Of a DNA stretch of 16,607 nt, positions 1 to 5,103 are shown piece after piece; within the stretch, counting starts at the first letter, position 1; the number at the start of each line of letters is the position of its first letter. Below the pieces are notes generated by a model. The model was not told the DNA's origin. It did not search any database and worked only from the letters and a program-made list of their open reading frames with translations. A program made the translations under genes and the position numbers. The stretch lies in assembly GCA_018830685.1 (NCBI GenBank), contig JAHJRR010000083.1, positions 1 through 16,607 of the forward strand, read 5' to 3'. Source of the stretch: Nanobdellota archaeon (GTDB lineage Archaea; Nanobdellota; Nanobdellia; Pacearchaeales; GW2011-AR1).

Positions 1-91
1 ACTTAACAGCCACACTCTTTCTCTTCCCAGCCCTCTTCTTACTCTTAGAAAAACTCTTCTTCCCAACCTCTTTTTTATTTTCTTTCACCAT
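1..91 (-). CDS. Partial lysine-rich protein, 5' end only
   Basis: The reading frame opens at an ATG (minus strand, base 91) and runs off the window edge after about 30 codons. The visible N-terminus, beginning MVKENKKEVGKK, is about half Lys/Arg with Ser and has no hydrophobic stretch. It therefore resembles a disordered basic tail, as on nucleic-acid-binding or ribosome-associated proteins. No domain is visible, so no function is assigned. It lies 14 bases beyond the 13-base tRNA-Ser-like repeat and has no good TATA box 25 bases upstream. If the Fic cassette is an insertion, this gene once sat directly behind tRNA-Ser. Confidence 0.55.
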   Translation of the reverse strand, partial: MVKENKKEVGKKSFSKSKKRAGKRKSVAVK

Positions 92-104
92 TTTATTAAT
101 TAAA

Positions 105-117
105 ACGCCCCAACCAG
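105..117 (-). repeat. 13-base copy of tRNA-Ser 3' end (candidate attachment site)
   Basis: The 13 bases ACGCCCCAACCAG are identical, and in the same orientation, to 1093-1105, which is the 3' end of the tRNA-Ser gene (end of T stem, acceptor strand, discriminator). A GC-rich 13-mer repeating by chance within 1 kb of AT-rich DNA is very unlikely. The copy lies downstream of the tRNA 3' end, where tRNA-targeting integrases leave their distal attachment site. On the minus strand it is followed by a T-run (TTTTAATTAA), as expected behind a natural tRNA end, whereas the intact tRNA is not followed by one. Confidence 0.55.
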
Positions 118-147
118 CCCTAAAAGTTTTTGTTTGAGTCCCTAGTT

Positions 148-1035
148 TTATCTTAAATATTTCTTATATTCTCCCAAATATCTTCTAAAAAACCATTGGA
201 TGAAGATGTTGTCATCTTTGTTCACCTGGGCTCTTTCCAGTGCATTGTAGTAACTAGATCTTTTTGTGTATTGAATGTCTAACAGGGGGAAGTTAAATTT
301 TTTCAGAACAAAGTTCATCATTAATCTTGATATTCTTCCGTTCTCATCTGAGAAAGGGTGAATAGTTACAAACTTAAGGTGAGCTAATGCCGCTAGTTCC
401 ACAGGGTGAATACTCTTCTTTTCTTTGTTATACCATTCAAAAAATTCTCTCAGCAGGGTGTCAACTTCTAGATGTATTGGCGGTTTGAATTTCGATTGAG
501 ATATTGCAACGTCATGTGTTCTCGTCTTTCCGGCTATATCGTTGGCAGTATCTTTCATCAGTTCCAAATGCCATCTCAAAATAATTTGCATATTCAAATC
601 TCCCCCATAGTCTAGCATATCAAAAAATACTTTTTTGTGTGCTTCAGCTTCCTTAACATCTCTTAAAGGTCGGGAGTTGGGGGTTATTCCCTCATCAAGA
701 AGTTTGGCTGTATCTTTTAAGGAAAGCGTGCTTCCTTCTATCCTCTGTGTGTTGTATGTAAATTTAACTGCGAAATTGTTCTTAGCTTTTTCTTTTGCAG
801 AGATGGGCATTGCCTTATATTCTGCGTTGAATTTCCTTTTTACCTTGTCTAAGTTCCCTAAGAATTTTCCTTTGTAGAATTCCCTCATAAAACTCTTCTT
901 CTTTTCCTCAATGTTTTTTGGGATGGCTTCACCTAAATAAAACTGCTTTTTCTTTACAGATTTCCCTTCTCTGTAGCTGTGCACAAGATAGTAATAATTT
1001 TTCTTTCCTCTTCTGATTTCCTTAATTTCTACCAT
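148..1035 (-). CDS. Fic/DOC-family protein (probable AMP transferase)
   Basis: Fic enzymes usually transfer AMP from ATP to a hydroxyl side chain of a target protein. The 295-residue protein has the Fic core motif HPFSDENGRISR at residues 226-237, with catalytic His226, acidic Asp230 and the NGR anion hole. It differs from the common HPFx(D/E)GNGRxxR by Glu for Gly at 231. Residues 96-101, TQRIEG, match the (S/T)xxxE(G/N) inhibitory helix placed N-terminal to the core (class II), so the enzyme is probably self-inhibited through Glu100. Residues 1-90 are basic and charged, with no recognised domain. The TATA element at 1054-1065 lies about 25 bases before the ATG, which supports this start and a leaderless transcript. 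The target is unknown; no partner antitoxin is adjacent. Confidence 0.93.
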   Translation of the reverse strand: MVEIKEIRRGKKNYYYLVHSYREGKSVKKKQFYLGEAIPKNIEEKKKSFMREFYKGKFLGNLDKVKRKFNAEYKAMPISAKEKAKNNFAVKFTYNTQRIEGSTLSLKDTAKLLDEGITPNSRPLRDVKEAEAHKKVFFDMLDYGGDLNMQIILRWHLELMKDTANDIAGKTRTHDVAISQSKFKPPIHLEVDTLLREFFEWYNKEKKSIHPVELAALAHLKFVTIHPFSDENGRISRLMMNFVLKKFNFPLLDIQYTKRSSYYNALERAQVNKDDNIFIQWFFRRYLGEYKKYLR

Positions 1036-1053
1036 GAGAATTATTATACCTAC

Positions 1054-1065
1054 TTATTTATAAAG
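1054..1065 (-). promoter_or_regulatory. TATA box of the Fic gene
   Basis: On the minus strand CTTTATAAATAA is centred about 25 bases before the Fic ATG, the spacing of an archaeal TATA box when transcription starts at the start codon. It lies between Fic and tRNA-Ser, so Fic is transcribed separately. Confidence 0.65.
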
Positions 1066-1093
1066 TTATTGTTTTCTTTAAAATGTAGATACA

Positions 1094-1247
1094 CGCCCCA
1101 ACCAGGACTCGAACCTGGATGCCCTTGCGGGCCGAGATCTTCGGTCTTTTATATCTGCGAAGCAGACATCTCTAGGAGATGTTACCGTAGAAGAACCTAG
1201 GTTCTTCCCGTTTCCAATCTCGTGCAATACCCTTATGCGATTGGGGC
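1094..1247 (-). tRNA. tRNA-Ser(GGA) with 73-base intron
   Basis: The acceptor stem is GCCCCAA/TTGGGGC with discriminator G. The D arm is GCA...TGC with GGG in the loop. The anticodon stem CGAGA/TCTCG encloses a TTGGAAA loop, giving anticodon GGA (1215-1213). The variable arm is long, GCCC-GCAA-GGGC, and the T arm is CCAGG-TTCGAGT-CCTGG. The long variable arm (class II), discriminator G and GGA anticodon agree on serine. An intron (1139-1211) splits the gene after position 37. The mature tRNA is 81 nt with no encoded CCA. The cognate synthetase, serS, is at 8315-9601 in this window. Confidence 0.95.
1139..1211 (-). other. tRNA-Ser intron with three hairpins
   Basis: The 73-base intron lies between positions 37 and 38. 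The splice region folds as a 4-bp central helix (TTGG with CCGA, one G-U pair) with 3-base bulges cut as AA|A and AG|A, matching the archaeal bulge-helix-bulge rule on the exon side. The inner helix next to the first bulge does not pair directly, so this looks like a relaxed bulge-helix-loop. The intron contains three consecutive perfect hairpins: 1190-1207 (an 18-base palindrome around CCTAGG), 1166-1182 (7-bp stem, 3-base loop) and 1154-1166 (TCTGC-GAA-GCAGA). Confidence 0.85.
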
Positions 1248-1263
1248 ACGAGATTAATAAGCC

Positions 1264-1272
1264 CTTATAAAC
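1264..1272 (-). promoter_or_regulatory. TATA box of tRNA-Ser
   Basis: GTTTATAAG on the minus strand is centred about 21 bases before the first tRNA base. This fits an archaeal promoter starting at or just before the mature 5' end. Confidence 0.5.
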
Positions 1273-1278
1273 TTTTTA

Positions 1279-1326
1279 AGGCTTTTCTATTAGAGTTTTG
1301 GTGATTATGGGAATTCACCAAAGCCT
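1279..1326. repeat. Nested inverted repeat between tRNA-Ser and the M64 protease
   Basis: TTTGGTGA (1297-1304) is complementary to TCACCAAA (1315-1322), with a 10-base loop. Part of it can nest inside AGGCTTT (1279-1285) pairing with AAAGCCT (1320-1326). It lies between two divergent promoters, so it may be an operator or a structured transcript end. Function is unknown. Confidence 0.4.
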
Positions 1327-1335
1327 GAAAACAAA

Positions 1336-1360
1336 ATATATATATATATATATATATATA
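1336..1360. repeat. (AT)n dinucleotide tract at promoter position
   Basis: 25 uninterrupted bases of alternating A and T end 20 bases before the ATG at 1381. The tract covers the place where a TATA box is expected (around 1355). It probably serves as the TATA element of the protease gene. Length changes by slippage could alter expression. Confidence 0.75.
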
Positions 1361-1380
1361 CTAAATCTATTTTCTAACAC

Positions 1381-3090
1381 ATGTGTTCAAAAAAGATATT
1401 TTTATTTTTATTTTTAATCTTTTTATTTTATACTCAGGAAAATTTTTCTATAGCTCAAGCACAGTCTTGTGAACTTATAACCTGTGGGGATTATGAAGAA
1501 TTAGTGGACACTGGAAGGAGAGATTCTTTTGAATGTCCTATCTATGAATGTGCCCCTTATGAGATTATTTGCAATGTTCCAGTATGTGATGAAGAAAGGG
1601 GCGAAAAACTTTTCAACACAGAGGAATATGCCCCCGGGGGTTGTAAAATCTATGAATGTGTTTCTTGCCGAGATGGTGGAGATTATAATCTCATGTATAG
1701 ATGCCCCAACGGGGAGAAAATTGTGGATTGTACCTGTAATAGTAACGAATGGGATTGTCTAGAAGATCCTGCTAGCGCCTGCACAAGTAACAAGTGTTTA
1801 GAAGCAATAGGAAACCTTAATGATTTAGAAGATACAACGCGTGTGAATGTAATCTTTGCGGGTTTAAACTATCCTTCAACTGATATTTTCTCAGAGTTAG
1901 TCCAAGAACTTATTAATATTGAAGGAGATGGTTCCGAGCTTAATACGGGACTTCTTTCAGAACCTCCCTTTAGAGATTATCAAGACAGTTTCAATATTTG
2001 GTACATAAATGAAACTCTCCCATATAATTCAGATACTTTTGCAGAGTCAAGAAGATCTCTTTTTAGTCAATGTCCTGTTTTTGAAAAAAAACAGGAAATC
2101 ACTTTGGTCAAAAGCAACGAAATAAATTCTTACGCAATATTAGGTTCTCCTGCATATGGCTGGGCAGTTATAGCAGACAAATTTAGTCTTGATTATGCAA
2201 GACATGTTTTACTCCATGAATGGGGTCATTCTTTTGGAGGATTGTATGATGAGTACACCACATATGGCGTTAATGATTGGCCCCCAAGTGCTATAAATTG
2301 TGATCTTGCCTCTTCCACATCCGCATGCTCTAAATGGTGCAGTGGTTCTCCTTTACCTGTTGAAAATTTAATTCAAGGAATTTGTAATGATGCTCAAGAT
2401 AGCATATCATGTTATAATAAAAAAAATGAAGGAATCCCTTGCTTTTGGTTAGGCGATCATGGAGTATTGGGAGAAACTGGCTGTATAAATAGAGTAGAAT
2501 TGTGTACTTCTATAGAGGAGAGGGAAACTTGTAGTGATTCTGATGGAGATGGGACATTTTGGAACGGCAACTTTTGTATATGGTACTGGCCAGAAGGGAA
2601 TGAACCCTACTATGGAACCAAATGCATTCCTACTAGCTCAGGTGTAAACATAGGTACTGATTGTATAGGGGATACAATATGTCTTCAAGGTTGCACTCTA
2701 AACAATTATTATAGTTCTTCTGAAAGAAGTAAAATGAGAACTGCCAGCTATCCCTGGAATTATATTAATGAACAACATCTAATCTCTTTGTTAGAAGGTT
2801 TAGACGAAGAAGCACAGTCCATCACAGAAGGTCCTGAAATAATCACCTATGACGATTTTAATCCAGATGGAGAACCTTTGTCGGGGGGCATAATAAATCT
2901 CTCAGGTAAAGTCTTTGTACATGAAATTAATGATTTCTCTATAGTCCAGGAACATATCCAATCATTCGAGAAGATAGATTCCTCTGAAAATTCCTCTCTT
3001 GATAAAGAAGATACAATCTCCAAACCAAAAAGTAATTTTATAGAAAAAATAATTATATGGTTCAAGAAATTTTTAAGATTTCAAGATTAA
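1381..3090 (+). CDS. Secreted M64-like zinc metallopeptidase
   Basis: The 569-residue protein starts with a signal peptide (hydrophobic residues 6-17, likely cleavage near AQAQS at 25-29). A Cys-rich region follows (about residues 30-140, many CxxC or spaced Cys, probably disulphide-bonded). The zincin motif HEWGHSFGGLYDEY is at 279-292: His279 and His283 bind zinc, Glu280 is catalytic, and the GLxDEY continuation is typical of MEROPS family M64 (IgA-peptidase-like). Residues 300-440 hold further Cys-rich inserts. The segment around 450-466 (KMRTASYPWNYINEQH) resembles the M64 region after the zinc site. The C-terminus is a Ser/Glu/Lys linker and then an amphipathic tail (about residues 552-566, IEKIIIWFKKFLRF) that could hold the protein at a membrane. 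It is probably exported and acts on surface or host protein. The promoter coincides with the (AT)n tract. Confidence 0.85.
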   Translation: MCSKKIFLFLFLIFLFYTQENFSIAQAQSCELITCGDYEELVDTGRRDSFECPIYECAPYEIICNVPVCDEERGEKLFNTEEYAPGGCKIYECVSCRDGGDYNLMYRCPNGEKIVDCTCNSNEWDCLEDPASACTSNKCLEAIGNLNDLEDTTRVNVIFAGLNYPSTDIFSELVQELINIEGDGSELNTGLLSEPPFRDYQDSFNIWYINETLPYNSDTFAESRRSLFSQCPVFEKKQEITLVKSNEINSYAILGSPAYGWAVIADKFSLDYARHVLLHEWGHSFGGLYDEYTTYGVNDWPPSAINCDLASSTSACSKWCSGSPLPVENLIQGICNDAQDSISCYNKKNEGIPCFWLGDHGVLGETGCINRVELCTSIEERETCSDSDGDGTFWNGNFCIWYWPEGNEPYYGTKCIPTSSGVNIGTDCIGDTICLQGCTLNNYYSSSERSKMRTASYPWNYINEQHLISLLEGLDEEAQSITEGPEIITYDDFNPDGEPLSGGIINLSGKVFVHEINDFSIVQEHIQSFEKIDSSENSSLDKEDTISKPKSNFIEKIIIWFKKFLRFQD

Positions 3091-3095
3091 TTCTA

Positions 3096-3284
3096 CTAAA
3101 AATCTAAACTCTTATAAAATTCTTGGGTTCTCGGTTCAAATTGGACCTCTCCCTTGCCTAAAGAATCCTTAAGAAGTTTAGGGTATTGTTCCATTTTACC
3201 AAAAAATCTGTTATACTTTAAAAATAGATATCTTCTAAGAAGTATATTTTGAAAATTGCGAAATCTATAAAAATCTTCTTTATG
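3096..3284 (-). pseudogene. Probable 3' remnant of an unidentified gene
   Basis: On the minus strand a frame with protein-like composition ends in TAG at 3096-3098, six bases past the end of the convergent protease gene. It can be read back without a stop to at least 3284. It includes stretches such as FLKYNRFFGKMEQYPKLL and VQFEPRTQEFYKSLDF, rich in aromatic and basic residues. The only ATG (3194) would give 32 residues. Upstream the frame runs into the oppositely oriented gene at 3295, which has its own TATA box inside this stretch. The best reading is the C-terminal part of a gene whose 5' part was lost. The family is not recognised. Confidence 0.4.
3264..3273 (+). promoter_or_regulatory. 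TATA box of the 3295 gene
   Basis: TCTATAAAAA is centred about 26 bases before the ATG at 3295, which supports a leaderless transcript and this start codon. It lies inside the minus-strand gene remnant. Confidence 0.55.
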
Positions 3285-3294
3285 TATTAAAGAA

Positions 3295-4479
3295 ATGGAT
3301 GAGCAACAATTACATTCCGCCGTGTCAAAATTAAGTGAACTTGTTTTTGATTTTGGAGAAAGAAGATTGATTCCAGCACGGAGAATTGCAGAGATTCGTC
3401 AGGCGCTTCTGCTTCCACCGAATCTTGATGAAGAAACCTCAGACAGCATAAAAGAGCTTGCTTTGTCTTTTCTTGAAGAGAGGAAAGCATATTTATTAGA
3501 AGAGCTAAAATACATTGGTGAAAAATCCAATGGAAAAGAGAAGGGAATTTCTTCTGTACCAAAGAAAGATGCTCTTGAATCTGTTGTGAAAACTCCTAAA
3601 GACGAGCCAAAAAGTCAACTTCCGAAGATTGATGTTACTGCTATAAAAGATGCTATGCTTGGAGGAAACAAAGACCCTCTTTTTCTTTACCCAGACTTAA
3701 TTAGAGAGGAAGATGCAAAAAGGTATTTGCATGAATTAATTCATGATAAAAAAATAGAACTGGCTGCTTATGATCTCTTAGGGAAAGGTAAGACAAAGGA
3801 AGGGCAAACTGTTTTTAGGAATCACCTCGAGGAGTTTAGAAAATTTTACGAAGATTATGACTATCTTGATATTCTTGGATTCATGAAAATTCTAGAAGAA
3901 TCTTCCTCCCTTGAAGTTGTTCAAATTTTAAGTTCATACCCCCGGAAAGAAATCCTTGATTTAGTAAAGATTATCAATCCGTATGACCGAGGAAGAAAAG
4001 ATTTTTTTGGCATCAGAAGAGACGTATCTAAAGAAGATGTGCTTCCAAAATTAGTTGAAATCCAGAAAGCACTTAAGGAAGGTCATCTCTCATATTATGA
4101 TGTTAGTAAAGTGATTTCCCAAGAAAGAAGAATGGAATCAAATCATCCTTTATTCGAGCCAGTAATAGAAACTGTTTTTAAAAGAAGAGGAGATGGAACT
4201 TATGATGAAGGAAGCGTTGGCAAATTTTGTGATGAAACAGAAGGTTATCGTTTTAAAATGCTTAAAAGAATTCTTAATTTTCATAAACCCTCAATTGATT
4301 TGCTTGCAGAAGGTTTGAAATATTATAAGGGGTCGCTAACAAAAATGATAGATATTCTGAACGCACCGAGCAGAAAAACAGAAGACCCAACAGAAATTCA
4401 TATGTTTAGATGCGATGAAAAGGGGATAATAGATATCGAATCACTTGTGAAAGAATTTGGATTGCCTTATCATGTTTAG
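3295..4479 (+). CDS. Orphan soluble helical protein
   Basis: 394 residues, not recognised. There is no signal peptide or membrane segment, and composition is strongly charged and mostly helical. Residues 1-80 form a helical N-terminal region and about 85-115 a Lys/Pro/Ser-rich linker. Residues 116-394 form a larger region with leucine-rich helices (for example around residues 190-260) and a pattern of acidic and basic residues. No metal-binding, nucleotide-binding or catalytic motif stands out. It is transcribed alone from a TATA box 26 bases upstream. Codon use and length make a real gene very likely, but no role can be given from the neighbours, a truncated frame upstream and an intergenic repeat downstream. 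Confidence 0.8.
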   Translation: MDEQQLHSAVSKLSELVFDFGERRLIPARRIAEIRQALLLPPNLDEETSDSIKELALSFLEERKAYLLEELKYIGEKSNGKEKGISSVPKKDALESVVKTPKDEPKSQLPKIDVTAIKDAMLGGNKDPLFLYPDLIREEDAKRYLHELIHDKKIELAAYDLLGKGKTKEGQTVFRNHLEEFRKFYEDYDYLDILGFMKILEESSSLEVVQILSSYPRKEILDLVKIINPYDRGRKDFFGIRRDVSKEDVLPKLVEIQKALKEGHLSYYDVSKVISQERRMESNHPLFEPVIETVFKRRGDGTYDEGSVGKFCDETEGYRFKMLKRILNFHKPSIDLLAEGLKYYKGSLTKMIDILNAPSRKTEDPTEIHMFRCDEKGIIDIESLVKEFGLPYHV

Positions 4480-4503
4480 TTATACAACGGATTAATCCTT
4501 AAT

Positions 4504-4631
4504 CTTGCGTAGCTCACAAACAATAGGGGAAATCACACAAGAGTATGTTTATTTTGTGTTAATTAATTTCATACGAAGAAATCTGGCAGAGTCTATTTCG
4601 CAGTTAAATGAATCGGCGAACGAAGTGAATG
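4504..4631 (+). repeat. Intergenic repeat copy 1
   Basis: This is one of three related stretches (with 9617-9723 and 14020-14148). It shares, in the same order and spacing as copy 3, a G/T AAATCA block (4529-4535), AAATCTGGCAGAGTC (4579-4593) and CGAACGAAGTGA (4617-4628). The block 4523-4553 matches copy 2 at about 25 of 31 positions. AAATCTG...GAGTC can form a loop on a GAAAT/ATTTC stem (4578-4599). A frame of 44 codons can be read through it from a TTG, but copy 3 keeps the bases in a different frame, so nucleotide-level conservation is more likely. Confidence 0.55.
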
Positions 4632-4677
4632 TTTCCTAGAGCATGTAAGCAACTAACATATTTCATCTGTGCAGGAA

Positions 4678-4986
4678 CTAATCCTTCATTTCAATCTTAA
4701 TGTTGACGCTCTTGGGAATCTGCATTTTCATGATGTGATGAAGGACTTTTTCATTTGCGGGCAGGTCAATTAGTCTTCGATGAATTCTCATTTCAAAATT
4801 ATCGAATGTCGCTGTCCCGTCTCCACAAGGAGATTTTCTTGTTGTTATCTTTAACCTTTTTGTTGGAAGGGGAACAGGTCCAGAGATGTTTATCCCAGAT
4901 TTCTTCGCTACTTCCCTAATAGACTCACAAATATTATTAATCATTTCTATATCTGTACTGTTCAGTTTGATTCTTACTTTTGGCAT
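4678..4986 (-). CDS. rps10: Small ribosomal subunit protein uS10
   Basis: A 102-residue archaeal S10, a component of the 30S head. It is recognised by the conserved block GPVPLPTKRLKITTRKSPCG (residues 40-59) followed by DGTATFDNFEMRIHRRLIDL, and has the usual length of the archaeal and eukaryotic uS10/S20e family. A clear Shine-Dalgarno GGAG (4994-4997) lies 7 bases before the ATG, unusual here because most genes appear leaderless. The transcript probably starts near 5040 from the TATA element at 5061-5072, giving a leader of about 55 bases with a small hairpin. In many archaea rps10 follows the EF-1-alpha gene; here it stands alone. Confidence 0.95.
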   Translation of the reverse strand: MPKVRIKLNSTDIEMINNICESIREVAKKSGINISGPVPLPTKRLKITTRKSPCGDGTATFDNFEMRIHRRLIDLPANEKVLHHIMKMQIPKSVNIKIEMKD

Positions 4987-4993
4987 TGAAAAA

Positions 4994-5021
4994 CTCCTGT
5001 GGGTTTTCGATCCAGCAACCC
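4994..5021 (-). promoter_or_regulatory. rps10 leader: Shine-Dalgarno and hairpin
   Basis: The minus-strand leader carries GGAG (4994-4997) just downstream of a hairpin with stem GGGTT/AACCC (5017-5021 with 5001-5005) and an 11-base loop. A hairpin next to the ribosome site of a ribosomal protein gene could control translation, but this is only inferred. Confidence 0.4.
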
Positions 5022-5052
5022 GCCTTTGGCATGAATAAAAAGGTTGAAGTTT

Positions 5053-5072
5053 GTTTAAAAACCTTTTTATAG
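5053..5072. promoter_or_regulatory. Divergent promoters of rps10 and the antiporter
   Basis: GTTTAAAAAC (5053-5062) is placed to drive the plus-strand antiporter gene with a roughly 20-base leader containing GAGAGG (5095-5100). CTATAAAAAGGT on the minus strand (5061-5072) is placed to drive rps10. The two elements overlap, so the two genes probably compete for or share transcription factors. Confidence 0.5.
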
Positions 5073-5103
5073 TATTTTTATTTGAGTATGATAAGAGAGG
5101 AAG

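Larger units (their letters stand above)
105..1105 (-). mobile_element. Candidate tRNA-Ser-inserted cassette carrying Fic
   Basis: A segment of about 988 bases is bounded by direct repeats of the tRNA-Ser 3' end (105-117 and 1093-1105) and contains one gene, a Fic-family protein. The intact tRNA lies at the promoter-proximal side and the short copy at the distal side, the usual arrangement after site-specific integration into a tRNA 3' end. No integrase is present, so the unit would have to be a remnant or be mobilised in trans. The alternative is duplication of the tRNA end without integration. The boundaries are seen in the sequence; the mobility is inferred. Confidence 0.4.

Noticed and set aside
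635..877. Plus-strand open frame inside the Fic gene
   Set aside because: It is antisense to a clearly recognised Fic coding region and has no promoter or ribosome site.
1309..1380. Short frame from ATG at 1309 reading through the (AT)n tract as alternating Tyr/Ile
   Set aside because: The repeated residues simply reflect the dinucleotide tract; there is no promoter or ribosome site and it overlaps an inverted repeat.
4507..4638. 44-codon frame in repeat copy 1 from a TTG
   Set aside because: The same bases are conserved in copy 3 in another frame, so conservation is better explained at nucleotide level; kept as a repeat.
5088..5103. Earlier ATG at 5088 for the antiporter
   Set aside because: It is out of frame with the antiporter; the ATG at 5104 has a nearby ribosome site.
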